Shown: positions 37,441-50,300 of the stretch, in pieces
Layout: each line of letters starts with the position of its first letter
Numbering within the stretch: position 1 is the stretch's first letter
Assembly (NCBI GenBank): GCA_013396995.1
Contig: VWZP01008131.1
Location: forward strand, 496,001-560,000
Origin: Dicaeum eximium
Taxonomy: Eukaryota; Chordata; Aves; Passeriformes; Dicaeidae
DNA: 64,000 nucleotides
Direction of reading: 5' to 3'
Made by a program: the position numbers and the translations under genes
Notes under the pieces: model-generated
Told to the model about the DNA's origin: nothing
Databases searched by the model: none
What the model saw: only the letters and a program-made list of their open reading frames with translations

Positions 37441-40400
37441 TCCCGCCAGCACCGCCGCCTTTGCCCTTCTGCCGCGGCCGGGGCCGCGCTGGCGTGCGCA
37501 GCAGCGATTACAGCGCTGGTGATCAAAACGTGATTAGCAAAGCTGCAATTAGAGAGGAGGCCAGAAGGGCAGTGGCTTACTGCAGGAAGGGTGAGCACTG
37601 GTATCTGTCAGAACGGAAATAAATATGGGAGATGACAAAGGATTTAGCTGCGCTCGTGTGTGAGGAGACTGTAACTTAAATAGCAGGACACTGCCAGGGA
37701 CAAGCTGGGAGCACTGCAATTTTAGACAAAGTGGGGTTGAAAAAAGAGAGGAAAAAAAGAAAACCAAAACTGGATTTTCCTCCTGACCAGATAATTTCAA
37801 AAGGGACTTTAAAAAGCTTTCTAAGAGGTAGGTTATGTAGGTAAAACATTTCCTCAGGGGAATCTGGGGAAATTATCCACAGTGCAGATCCTGGAAACCG
37901 ATTCACTGATTCCAGCCAATGTAATGGGGTTTTTGCAAAGAGGGACTTGTTTCTGGGATTGTGGCTTTCCTTATGGGTAAAATGTGGTGAAATGTGTGCC
38001 AGAGAGCAGGAAGTGAGGAGTGCCCGCTGCTGTCTGTGGGAAGGAGCAGGGCTATCGATTATTTGGGTGACACCCCACCTTTACACACACAGCTGTACTG
38101 CAGCCAGACCTGCTGGACACCTGGACACGGGATCCGGAGCACAGCTGAGGAACCTTCCACCAAGTCCTCTACTCCTGCAGAATGATGTAACATTTTGCTC
38201 CTTCTTTTCCCCCTTTCCAAAAAAGCTGTTACAGAAGGAAACTGCTACAATCTTTCTTTCCATTGTGGGGCTTTTTTAGCCATAGCATATGAGACCCACT
38301 GGAGGTTCAAGACCTGCTTGTGGAGAAAACTACAGAGAAACAGTAACTTGTTTTTAGAGGAACAATAATATGTCCTGAAGGTGAAACCCCAAATCTTTGA
38401 GGTGTCTGTATGTACTTAATTTAGTAAAATCTACCCACTTTGATGTTTTACAGCACTGAGTGCTTGTTTTGTTTTGTTCCTTAATATTCCCTTGCAATGC
38501 CTGCCAAATGTTGATTTGTGGATGACCTGTGCAGTTGTAAATCATCTTGGCTGACCCTTTGCCACTTTTGTGTTTGCTAAATGGCATTGAGTTTCGCCGA
38601 TGCCAGTGGGAGATGAGAGGTTTTGGTACCAGGGAGCCTTTGAACACGTGGTGGCATTGGAAGAGCTGTGTGTGGCAGTGCCAGCACAGTCCTTAGGCCC
38701 TGCTGCTTCAGGCTGATTGTCATGCTGGATACACAACTGGAGGATCGTAACTTGGTTCATTTTGGAATCTCTGAGATAGGCTGCAGCCCAACAGGAGAGC
38801 ATCTGCTTCTCTTCCTGCTGAAGAACACTGCTGGAACTTCTCTGTATAAGCTCATTTGAAAACCCGTTGCTTGATTTTATTAATATGTGATGATTTGGCT
38901 CCTTTTACCTACAAAAAAATTACTTTTCAGAATAAAATGCAAGAATATTGGCTACAAAAGGGGAAAATAAAGAGTGTAATTGTGTTAATTACCAGAATAC
39001 CAGACATGTAATTAATATGCCACAGGAATAAAGAGCAAATGTACTAATAGCATATAATTGGACTTAAACTACACCCTTGGTAGAAGTCTCTGCAATGGAA
39101 CTGTTGTGTTTGTGCTCCTTTTCAAATTAGCAATAGGGAATAAATTAACATCCATTTTCTTGCCCGTACAAAGACAGAATCATATTGTGGGGCTGGGTAA
39201 TGAATTCAGAGAATGCCTTTACATTCCCATATGGCTCTCAGGGAGGGGAATACTCGTGCTCATGGCTCTTCTCCCTTGCAGGGGGAAGGCAGAGAGGAAA
39301 ACCTCATTGTGTGACCAGATGTTTGCAGAACACCATGAGCCTAAAGAATACAAAACATCTGTAAGCTGAGAAATTGAAACACTGTCACCAGTACCTGGTG
39401 CAAATATAGGAGTTGGTTTATCCACCCACCCTTTTATACCTGGTGTGTTACTGGCCTGTGTTGTCAGACAGAAATGGGGTAGGGGCAAGACACTGTCCCA
39501 GAGGGACATCTGTGGTAGAACTGGGAAAAAAACCATAGTTCTTCACTCAGCAAATACTAATGTTAATAAAGCCTAAATATTATTGAGGTCCTTAACAAGT
39601 ATTGCTTTTCAGGTAAAGACTTGAAGGCCAGTCTTGTTCAAGGTATGTCAAGGTATTTACAGTATATCCTGATTTGAGATATTTCAAGCTATTGCAGCAC
39701 TTGTTAATTTTCCCTCCCGTCTTTGTTCCCTTCTTTCCTAAATATGTAAATGGAGAGCCTAGAAATTCTGTCTCATTCAATTGTAATGCACCTGTCACCA
39801 CAGTATCCAGACACCTGCCTTTAGCTTCACAGAAGTATTGTGAGAGTGCATTAATTAACGCTTGTAAATGCTCCGAGATCCTGGGATGGAGGGTGCTAAT
39901 GAGTTGTAAAATATTATAATGATGATGCAGAATATTCAGAGTCTCTTTGTAAGGAAGGACTTGCATCTCCCCTTCATTGCTTTCAAGTTTCTGGATGCAT
40001 ATTTTGCTACAGAAGGTAAGTCTGAGCAGGAAGAAGAATTGTACAAGGTAGAAAGATTTCTAATGCTGCTGGCTTTCTTGTGAGGGAGCTGGTTGGTTTC
40101 ATGTACTTCTTTGCTTATTGAATTTTCTTTTTGTCTCTCTGATGAGCCCCTACTTCAATGGCTTATTGAGAATTCTCTGAACGTTCAGAAATGTCAGGGG
40201 AGAAGATTTTCTTCTTCAGATTGCCAAGGCCTTCATTTGCATCCCCTAAATCAATTCTCATACACGATCAAAGCAGTTCTGGAAATTTTCAAGTGTGGGG
40301 AAAAACCAGTCCTGTAATTTTTTTCTCCTCTAAAATATACAGTCAGGTTCCAAAGCATTAAAAAATAATACTAAAGTCTTAATCTACTGAATCTAAAAAC

Positions 40401-43400
40401 ACTTGAATTTTATGCCTGTGTTCAGAGTGTGTATATTGGGGACAGCAAGACTAGAAATAATCTAACAGGTCACTTATGTGTGTTTTGTCTTCCAGCTGGC
40501 AGGGGCATTGCTCTGGCATTGTGTTGTGGAGTTTTCTTTTGAATGACCCAAAAGATGCCACTACTGCTTGTTGCCGTACAAGAGTATTCTGAGGTTTCAT
40601 AGACCTCATTGTGCAGACTTAATCCTTTACATTCACCCTGAATTATCTTTTTCTCAGTCTCATAATTGTTCTTCAGCCATGTCAGAACCAGAAAACACCA
40701 AAATTCAAATTCCCCAAATATTTCAGGATTGTCCTATTGCCTTTTCCAGTGGGGATGGGAGCAGCTAGAGTGGTGCTGTTACAGTTTCTCAGAAGCTGCT
40801 CTCTTGTTGCCCTCATCTAATATTTAGCTTGGGTGTGCATGCAGCTCTCATGAGCTTAATTACTGCATAGTCTCTGTGGCAATTGGTCTCTTCTCAGAAG
40901 TGGTTTCAGGGCAGCTGTGATAAACTGGTGGAGGAGATAAAGCTGGGTTTTAACTTCCCATTAAAAGAAATAATCATCTGCAAACACACTACTATGCAGA
41001 CATTAATTGCACTGAGATGAAAAACAAGCCCACACTTGGTTCCAGACTCTATTGAAAGATAACCATTTTCTCAATGCAGTTCTAGACTATTTGAAGTTTG
41101 GGCCCTTTCCCTGTACATCCCCCTGCAAACAAGAGTCCAAGTCTAATGTCCAGAAGTAACAGTGACTATTCTGCATATGTCCAAAATCATTGATGATCCT
41201 GAGCTCTAACAAGCTCAAGGTTTAGAGTGAGGCTGTTGGTGCACCTGAGCTTGTCCTGCTGCTCCCTGTATTCACAGTGTGCATCTCCTGCCTTTCAGGG
41301 GCAGGCAAATGCATTCATTTTCCCTATCACCCTATCTTTCCTGTTCTGGCTGCTCAGCTCCACTCTGACAAGCGCAATAAATGTGTCCTCCTGGGTCCTT
41401 GCAAGCCAGGCATTAGTCACACTGTGCATTTCAAGGACATCAGGCCGATAGGTTTTCAGCTGAAACAGAAAACATGTTCTGCCAGGAGCCATTTGTTCCA
41501 CTTTTGTTGCTTACCAATAAAATAAAGATCAACGGTTTTTTGGAACCTGAGCAGCAGGTCAGAGAGTAGGAGGGAGGTAAGTGGTAAAATGAAGGTGCTG
41601 GAGTTAGTTCCCTGAATTTCTCTGAAATGATGGCTTGTGGCATTTGGGATAGAGCGAGGATCTCTGTCAGCGTGGGAAACGCAGTTTCCTCTGGCAGACA
41701 GGAGGAACAGGACAGCTCCTGCCTGAGAGCAAACAGCACTGGTGCACAGCAGGTCCCCCAGTGGGTGATTGGGTTTTGTGAAACAAAATGAGAGGCTGTT
41801 GTACTTGCTGCACTTCCAGAGTAAGTGCCAGTGGAACATCCGTGGTGACAGGGATCAGGATTTTTCATGTGGCTGCCTCGCCTCGTGTGCAAGGCCCATC
41901 CTGTCTGTATCAACCTCTCAACTGCCCGTTCAAACCTCTGTCATCCAAGGAAACAAAGCCATCAAATTGATCCTAAAATACGGCTAGAGAATTGTTTGCT
42001 TTACTGAATCAGTGCCTTAGTCACAACTGACTCGGAGGAGTTTTGCTTAGAAAGTGAAATGCCATCAATGCCTTCCTTCCTTGGAAATTTCCCAGTTTCA
42101 GCATGACTGATTCAGCTGATTAATTCATCTGAGCTGGCAGTGTCATTGTGTAATAAATAAGGTTTATTTATTATGCTATATGTCTGGACATAGCATTTCT
42201 TCTCTTGAAAATGTCTCTTCTTCCTACTTCTGCAGAATCAGAACAATTTAAACGAGCACTGAAGTCCCCTTCTCACTGTGGTCCATGGTGCTGTGCTTTC
42301 TCCTGTTACAATGTATGATACAGCCCAAGTGAAATGCAGAGCTCTTTTAAGATGTTTTTGCCACACCTAAGAATAACTTATTTTGCGAAAAATTTTTAAA
42401 TAGAGAACGTGTATGTGAATGCCGACTGGCCAGACATTCAGCCCTCTTCAGATACCTTTATATTGACATTAAAGCTCTGTCTACAGTTAGATTCTAATCA
42501 AAATCCAATATTTGGGTGAATACTGGGTATGTTACACCGTGTATTCATCAAGGGGCGATCATCGTTCAACTGATGAGATCTTGCCTAGCAAATCTTTACT
42601 AATGGGGTGTTCTTACTCAGACAGTACGTTTAGTAAGCCTAGCTTGAGAGTCACACAGTGCTGGACAGTCCTACTCTCCATACAAAAGCAAAACACATCA
42701 TGTAGCACCCTGTCAGCTGAAGCTGCGTTGGCAGAATGTAAAGACACAGCTCTCTGGCAGCAGATGGGCTCCAGGCTTCTTCTGACATGATCTGCCATCC
42801 AGCATATGTTAGCCAGGCTGAGAAATCAAGGAGGTTTAGACTGAGGCTTTAGCTTTATTTAAAAAAAGAAAGATGTCTTAGCCCTTGATAGAGCAGCTGC
42901 CCTACAGTCCATGGAATAAATGTGGAGTAATTTGGCAAAGGGAGAGCTCAGGATGGAGCTGGGGATGTTCAGTGCCGTGGGCCTCAGGGTATGGAGTGTG
43001 GGGTGAGCAGGTGTGCAGCCCTGGGCTTGCCTCAGCACGGAGGAGGTTTTCCCAGCATAGATCAGTCTCAGGATTTAAACTGCACAGAAAACAAGGAAAT
43101 ACCACATCTCTAGGATCCTGAACATTCTGGGCTTTATTTTTATTTCACTGTGGGAGTGAAATGGCTAATAGGTACAAAGCATGAGTAGTCAGATCTAATC
43201 ACAAAGTAAGTTGGTTGCATTTTAATTGTCAAAACTCAGATAATGATATTTTTTTTTCTTTGTTGAAACATTTTCTAACAGAAATTTTTGATAGTAGAGC
43301 AAAGAACTTTTCTATCACAAGACAAGTTCTGTACAACTTAATGAAAATTCTTGGTTTAGGTAGCACTTGGAGATTTTTGCTGACTGGGTTTGTGGATCCC

Positions 43401-43700
43401 ATTCCCAGTGTGTTTGTCTTTTTTCCTGAAAAGATGTGTGAACGTTAGGACAAAAGCATTCAAATAGCTTTATATGGAGTTAATTATTTCTTAAATAGCT
43501 TCATACGGGGTTTTCTTTCTAACGACTTGGGGGCTTAATCAGCATTTACTAACTCAGGTGCGTGAGGCTTTGGAGGGGCAGCAGTTCCCTCAGCTGTGTG
43601 CGGAGGCCGCTCTGCTCCCTGCCCGCAGCAAGAAGCCAAACGAAGCCCAAAGCGCCCGAAGCAGCGGCGGCGGAGGCGCTGCGGGCCCGGCGGGGGCGAA

Positions 43701-43994
43701 GTGCCCGTGAGGGAGCAGCGGTGCCCGTGAGGGAGAACCACGGCCGCCGTGCCCGTGAGGGAGCACCATAGCGGCCGTGCCCGTGAGAGAGCACCATAGC
43801 GGCCGTGCCCGTGAGGGAGCACGATGGCGGTGCCCGTGAGGGAGAACCACGGCCGCCGTGCCCGTGAGGGAGCACCATAGCGGCCGTGCCCGTGAGGGAG
43901 AACCACGGCCGCCGTGCCCGTGCGGGAGCACCATAGCGGCCGTGCCCGTGCGGGAGCACCATAGCGGCCGTGCCCGTGCGGGAGCACGATGGCG
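43701..43994. repeat. Promoter minisatellite, 28-bp unit, 11 copies
   Basis: Units starting GTGCCCGTGAGGGAG (or GTGCCCGTGCGGGAG) begin at 43701, 43721, 43749, 43777, 43805, 43830, 43858, 43886, 43914, 43942 and 43970. Most are 28 bp, with 20- and 25-bp variants. Two main types alternate: one ends in CACCATAGCGGCC and the other in AACCACGGCCGCC. Each carries several CpGs. Open frames on both strands (such as TGTAAMVLPHGHG) are products of the repeat. Confidence 0.95.
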
Positions 43995-44127
43995 GTGCCG
44001 CAGTGCCCTGAGCGCCGGGGGCGGGGCGCGCCGCAGCCCGCGGGGGTCCGCAATGGCCTCTCCCGGCCCCCCCCGCCCCGCGCCGTTGGTTCGCTCCCTC
44101 CCCCGCCTGGTGCCCGGCGCGGGCCCG

Positions 44128-44139
44128 GCCGCCATTTTA
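44128..44139. promoter_or_regulatory. YY1-type motif (CGCCATTTT core)
   Basis: CCGCCATTTT matches the reverse complement of the YY1 core AAAATGGCGG. In CpG-island promoters this often lies just downstream of the transcription start. That would place the CLSTN1 start near 44.1 kb. Confidence 0.45.
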
Positions 44140-44167
44140 GGAGCCGCCGGCGGGGCGGGCGGGGGAG

Positions 44168-44310
44168 NNNNNNNNNNNNNNNNNNNNNNNNNNNNNNNNN
44201 NNNNNNNNNNNNNNNNNNNNNNNNNNNNNNNNNNNNNNNNNNNNNNNNNNNNNNNNNNNNNNNNNNNNNNNNNNNNNNNNNNNNNNNNNNNNNNNNNNNN
44301 NNNNNNNNNN
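44168..44310. other. Assembly gap (143 N), probably containing CLSTN1 exon 1
   Basis: The N run lies between the YY1-type element and the candidate exon 1 donor. The signal-peptide coding sequence expected for CLSTN1 is found nowhere in the flanking sequence, so it is most likely lost here. Confidence 0.98.
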
Positions 44311-44319
44311 ACATCGAGG
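44311..44319 (+). CDS. CLSTN1: Candidate 3' end of CLSTN1 coding exon 1
   Basis: Nine bases between the gap and a GTAGGG donor read ACATCGAGG. Ending at phase 1 with G, they join to TT at the start of exon 2 to make the valine codon of VNKHKPW, giving I-E-V-N-K-H-K. This is the phase needed. The call is inferred because the rest of the exon is in the gap. Confidence 0.4.
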
Positions 44320-47300
44320 GTAGGGGAAGGGGGGAGGATGGAGCTGGGGCCGGGCTGACCCCGCCGCGGCCATTGCACCTGCAGAGGGGACGAGGGGATG
44401 GCGGCTCGTCCTCCCGGCTCACCTGCGGCCGGTGGCCCCGAGCCCTCCCGGCCGCGGAGGGCAGAGCCCGGCCCGGCCCGGCCCGGCGGGGGATGCGCGG
44501 CGGCGGCGGCGGCGCTCGCTGTGTCCGCCCGCTGTTACATAACGGGGCCCGGGCCGGGCGGGGGGCGGCACTTGTTGCCGGGAGGGTCCCGCGGCAGCCC
44601 CGGCCGGAGCGGGGATAAAACCCCCGGGCAGGCGGGGCTGTATGGGCTGGCGTGGGAAAGCTCCGGCGGGGATGAGCCCGAGCGGCGGCTGGGCCGGACC
44701 GTGCGGGTTCGCCCTGCGAACGCGGGCCTGGTGCCTATTGATTGATCCCGAGGAGCAGCAGCATCATACGCATTGCGGGGCTGCTCCCCGGCAGGCTTCA
44801 GGGAGAGGCTCCGAGACGCTTCCTCACCTGAAGGTTACCCCTGGCATCGGGAATGCTGCTTCTGCAAGATTCAGCTGATCGCATGATGAGATTTAAGAGC
44901 GTCGAATGGCAGCGTACGTTAGAAATGCGGCTGTAAAATGGCTTAATAAATACGGAGAAGGGAAGTTCTTGATCTAAAAAACAGCTCGGAATGGACACAT
45001 CTTGCTGCAGTTTCCCTGTGTGGGATGGAGAAGCTGATGCTGTGGTGTGTTTGGGAAGTCCTCTGCCAGCTGTTCTGACAGTGGCCATCATTTACCGGTG
45101 TAAGATCCCTCCAGTACCAAGCTGTTCACCAGCGTTCTTGGAATCGTTTAATGTAGTGTTTACCACACCAGTACACAAGCATAGCGTCTTTGAATTCCAT
45201 CGTTTGAAATTAGGAATAAGATTAAGATCACAAACCATTTCCCAAGAAAGCTGCTTGGAAACAAATGGAAATGTAGGCAGCATTACCCAGGACAGCGCTG
45301 GTAGGCAGATTTCCTGCAGCTTGTTGGGGGCAGTACCTGTTCTCAGTCAGATCCACAGAGCTGCTGGATTGCAGCTCCTGATCTGTTTAATTTCATCACA
45401 CATAACTGAGTTACAGAACGAGGGCTGATTTGGCTCAGTATGTGCAGTTGCCTTAGTCCTTGCAGTGTTTTGGCTGCTGTAGGTAGGCCTGTTAATAATG
45501 TTAGATGCAGATGCACTTGGTGGCAAATAAACTCTGGGGGACGCCTGGAAAGCTGCAAGGGCCACTCGTTTTCATTTCTCTGTTGTTAGAAAAGGCATTT
45601 GTTTGGAGGCATTTATGGTAAGCTTTCCATTTTGTGCCGTGTTGCCAGTTCCTTTTTTTTTTTTTTCAAGTACAGTTGAACTTGCCAGTTCCGCCGTTCC
45701 TGTCTTGGAACAGGGGAGTGAAAAGTGATTTCTTTTTTGATGATGGAAAGAAAGGGAAATAGTGTTTGGGGGATGTGATCTTGCACAAAAGGCAGGTGGG
45801 AGCTAGCTGACCTACCATCTTCCCTGTAGTTATTTTAAGGGGCGCAGAGAGTGGTTTTGGGTTCTAAAGAGGCATTTTCCTGTCCAGCTGGTGCACAACT
45901 CTTAATCTAATCAAATTTGTTTTGTAATTGATCAAGCTGACCCAAATATTTCTAAGCCTGTTGCAGTGGAGAAGCAGCACCTAGCAGTGCATTCTGGCTG
46001 TCTGTGGGTGAAGCAGTTGGATGTCTCTGACCAGAGCTGCATGGCAGTGGAATGGAGGAGTTTCTGGAGGAGGAGGCAGCACAGCTCACAGCTGCTGCTG
46101 CCCTGGGTCCTGACCAGGCAAAGGGATGGATCTCTCTTGTCTTGGGGCCATTCCAGCTCCCTGTCATTTAGCAAGAGTACTGATGAAAGTAATACTGTCT
46201 TGAAACTTTGCTGATCTGTGATTATTTCAGGAAGTTATGTGGTGCTGTGAATGTCTTGAATCCAAACCATAAACCACTTTGTTACTACCACAGTCTTGCT
46301 GCAGATGTTTCTTTGACACAGGAACAGCCTATTTAATATAGGGCTGGGGATTAGGTAGGTTTCTTTCTCCTTTCTAGAGGCAAGGAAATGTAACACTACC
46401 CTAAAGCATTATGTAGAGACAATTTGGCTATTTATGGGGCCTGGTGTTTTTTTTGTTCTCCAAGTATTTATGAAAGTAAGAAACCACTGAGAAGAGATAA
46501 TTTACCAGTACTAGACCTCTCTGCAATGTATAGTGCTTGGGAAAGCAATATATACAGCTATCTTTCATGGAAACAATATTAATCTCTTTTTCTTTATGTA
46601 TTATTTAAAATAATGCACTGTTGTGGGAACTGAAATGGAGGAGAGATGGCCTGGGCATGCATGGTTTACATTGCATTTGGAATACTCCTGTGCTGGTTTT
46701 CTCCCATGTTAGCAGGCTGCAGGTTGTGCTGTCTGTGCTGAGGTAGCAGGAAAATTTGTCAATGGAAACTTCTCTAGACTTAATAAATGTATCTTTGGTT
46801 TGAGGTTGTAATGTTTCTGCAGACACAAAATCACCAGTTGCAGATAATTGCTAAGATTTTTATAAGGAGAAGGGAAGAAGCTGGGCTCATGGGCTTCAGT
46901 GTGTCATGGAAGTTAGAAGGGTTGAAGTTAACCCCAGGTCAGGCCACAGCTCTGCATAATGTGAACATCCCACAGCTTAGAATTCTGGTGTTCTGGGCAA
47001 AGCAGTGTTTCTTGCCATGAAGCCCAAGTATGTCATAGCTGAGTGCCCTGTGGCTCTGGAACTGTTCTGCAGAGAGAAAAAAACTTCTGTAGTCATTAAA
47101 GTTTTCTGAACAAAAGCACTTTTACCATTTTTCTGAGCTTTTTCTCATTCTCAGTAGTTCCATTGGGAGAAGTCTCCCGAAATGTGGTTTATGGTGTTAA
47201 GGGCCACATATCTTGTAGCATTATCATTGTTGTTAAAGACAGAAATGATACCTCAGCATGGGAGGGTTCAGTGAGGCGCAAACCTTGGCCTTAAATAAAT

Positions 47301-50300
47301 CTTGTTTTGCACTCTAATTTATTTGTTTTGTACTGATTGACTCACGTTGGCTTCTGTAGGGACTAAACCTCCTTAGGAGCCTTTAGAAGGGATTATTGGA
47401 AACCTGGGTGCCTTTGAAGAAGTGTCTGTCTGTCCTTTGTTTATAGTATTAGGTCTCATCTCCCCTGCTTTGTATCTGATTGAAAACAAGTCGCAGCCAC
47501 TGCTCCCAGTGGGTTTCTCTGTTTTTAAATGGAGTCAACAAGTGGAGCCAGAAGTGCCAGCTATACTGGGGTGATGTTTGCTGTGTTTCTAGATCCTGTT
47601 TCCTTTCAAGGAGCAAAGTTTATAAATATGACAACAGTTAAAAGGGGTTTCCACTCTTGTGCTATAATTAGCAATATTTAAGATAACATTTATTAAATTA
47701 GTGTTTGTAGTTAAAGGCTTATGTTTTCTATTTCAGTCTTCTGTTTAGTGTAAAACATTTTAAATTTCACTTGAAATTAAGGCTTTGTTGTATTAATCCT
47801 ATTTAAACTGTTTTGTGGTGCAATCTTTGTTTTCCCTGCCAGGCTTTTATCCAAATTCGAATTTGGTCAGTATACCCTCTGTCTAATGTATTTGGTGCTC
47901 TGAATGTTTCTTCTGTTGCAGTTGTGGATAGTAAAAATTGCAAATAGTTTCTGTACAGTCATTTGCATGTCTCTTAGTTTCATCAGGCTTAGAGCAAAAC
48001 TTCCATTTATCTTTGTACAAATAAAAGCAGATTTATGCAACTGGTTCAGTGGAGAACAGGTAACTTTCTGTAAGTGGTGATAAACAAGTGATTTTTCTCT
48101 AGGCAAAATACAATTCAATAAAACCCTATTGAATCCCTACAGCTATTGGTTTGAAGAATTAGTGTTAATTGTACAGGCTGATGGTGTGGGCAGCTGACAG
48201 TTTATAAACATTCTCTTGTGCTCCAATGAATGGCAGTTGAGCTTCCAGAGCAGAGTTACGAGTGCTCTGTAACTGTGGCAAAGAATCCAAGGCAGAGATC
48301 TGAAACTTGGGATGAATTTCAGCCAGGAGCCATAGAGGGTCACGGTGGATGTCCTTGCCCTTCCCTAATCCCTGTCCTGGGCATCTCCTGGGTTCACTCC
48401 CTCGTGCTTTGCTGCTGCCTTCAGTTCCAGCAGTGGAAATCACAGTTTGTCTTGGAGCCTCACACGGTGGGGAAGTTCCACACTATCACTGAAGTCAGCA
48501 TTCCAGCAGAACTTGGGTTCAGTTTTATCCCATTGTTGGACCTGCTTGTAGGACGATGACTTTTGATAAAATTCGAGGTTTGAGAAGACCCAGTCAAATA
48601 AACAAACACAATACATTTTTCATTCCCACTGGTGTATTTCAAGTTGCTTCTATCCGAAGTTAATCCTGGCTCTTTCCTGCTGGAGGCTGGAGCTGTGAGT
48701 GGCAGGCTGGGCAGGACAGAACACACACTGTAATCAGGCCAGGCTACGCCTTCTCTTATTCAGCTTTGCTTTCAGGGTGGAGAAGGCATATTTTATTGTG
48801 CAGCTCTTCACTCCCTGGCTGGACTGTATTTTTCTGTGGTTAGGTACTACACAGACTTGTTCTTTTAATGGTATGGCTTGAAATTCCATCAGAACAGTAC
48901 TAAATTACCATTGTTCAGGGTAAGACACGTTGAAGTTTTTATTGTCTCACTGAAAGGCATCCTTGTGATCTCTTACATCCAGAGGAAGATAAGCCAAAGA
49001 TACACAGTAATCAGTTTTTGTCAGACCTTCAGGACAAGTAAAGGATTCTTTACTAGATCATCTACTGCAGATGGAGTGCAGTTCATGTGTATTAACACAG
49101 AATATAGTTCTTTTTGTGAGTTTTTCTAGGAATTTTTCATGAGGTATCAAAGGTACATTTTCAGAATGAGGATTTTGTGTTTACTGTGTTTACTGTCACT
49201 AGATTGAAGAAATAGCTTCAACAGACTTCAATAAATACATTTAATTTTAGTATTTGCTTTCAAATTACAGAACTGAATTAATCTGATTGTCTTAATAGCT
49301 TTTGATTAAAGTTTCCATACTAGCCTTAAACCCAGCTGCCTTGCCTACCTGTTTGTGTACATTCATTAATTCCTTTAGGCAGAGCCAGCACAGCTCCCCC
49401 CACTTGACTAGATTAATGCTCGTTGGGATTTACAGCAGATTCCAGCTGAGGCGCTTACAAATAGTGTGAATATTGTATTTCAAGGAAACCAGTGTAGTTT
49501 ATCCCAGTTAAATGGCAAGAGATTAACAGCTCAGGGCACTTTGTTAGTGTCAAGCTTGGAATAGGCTGCTGTTCTGGTTTGAAATTACCGGTCTGGCTTT
49601 GAACAGCTTCTGTAGTTTGCAGGAGATTTCTGACAATTAAACTAACCCCTCACATTTTTGTCCCTCTTCTCAGTCCAGCATTCAATGCTATTTAAGCAGC
49701 TGAGATCAGGATAATATTTGGTTCAGTTTGATTGAAGGGAAGCAGTGATGTATTGCTCGTAAGCTGTACTTCATATTTCAACTGCTGGCTTGAGAATTCC
49801 TTCCAGTGTGTGGTTGTGCTGAAGTCAGTAGATCACAAATATGGATAACAGGCCTTTCCTGGATATTCAGCAGTGAGTTTGGTGTTTTAAAATCCAGTGA
49901 TGTTTAGCCTTCATACACACAAAGGGATTTAAGCTTCATGTTTTAAAATCTGGTGATGTTTTAGCCTTCCAAAACACAAAGGGGTTTAAGCTTTATGATT
50001 TTATTGTCTGCAGCACAATAAAAGGACATGACTTTGCTTTCAACTGGGCCTGTTGTTTGAAGGTTCACTAGACTCTGCAGATGCTCAGCATACTCAAAAT
50101 TCTGTGCATATGTGGTTACAGCACTTCAAGGTTTTATAGAACTCCCTACCCAGCAGTAGTGGGATTTAGGAGGTTGCTAAATTAGGAGTAGGTTTCTCAG
50201 AACTTTAAAAAAAAGCCCAAAGTATTTTTGTAATCCACATTCAGAAGCATTAGAATGGAGCTGGAGGTTTTTTCTTGGCAGAGGTCTGTTCTGGTATTTT

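Larger units (their letters stand above)
30800..43560. other. Intergenic DNA between CTNNBIP1 and CLSTN1
   Basis: About 12.8 kb has no coding exon that I can support. Distinct contents are a 28-bp minisatellite around an N gap (33.37-34.10 kb) and a GC-rich 52-bp minisatellite (37.17-37.44 kb) with an adjoining CpG-rich patch to about 37.53 kb. Otherwise I see only unique AT-rich sequence. Confidence 0.6.
43600..44720 (+). promoter_or_regulatory. CLSTN1: CpG island, CLSTN1 promoter
   Basis: A sharply bounded GC- and CpG-rich block lies upstream of CLSTN1 exon 2 on the same strand. It contains a 28-bp minisatellite (43701-43994), a YY1-type GCCGCCATTTT element (44129-44138), a 143-base gap and a candidate exon 1 donor (44319/44320). 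No other gene start is near. It is assigned as the CLSTN1 promoter from position and composition. A TATA-like ATAAAA near 44613, downstream of the gap, could mark a second start. Confidence 0.75.

Noticed and set aside
37018..37598. Reverse-strand frames of 144 and 183 codons with QDREQRGSGGQPAPAPG repeats
   Set aside because: They are products of the 52-bp GC-rich array, open in several frames, with no start context or splice support.
43535..44422. Reverse-strand frame with repeated GTAAMVLPHGHGRYGAP, suggestive of a repetitive protein
   Set aside because: It is a translation of the promoter minisatellite. Multiple frames and both strands are open and it runs into the gap.
49570..49620. TGTTCTGGTTTGAA as a second LTR start
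   Set aside because: I found no matching CA end or flanking direct repeat.
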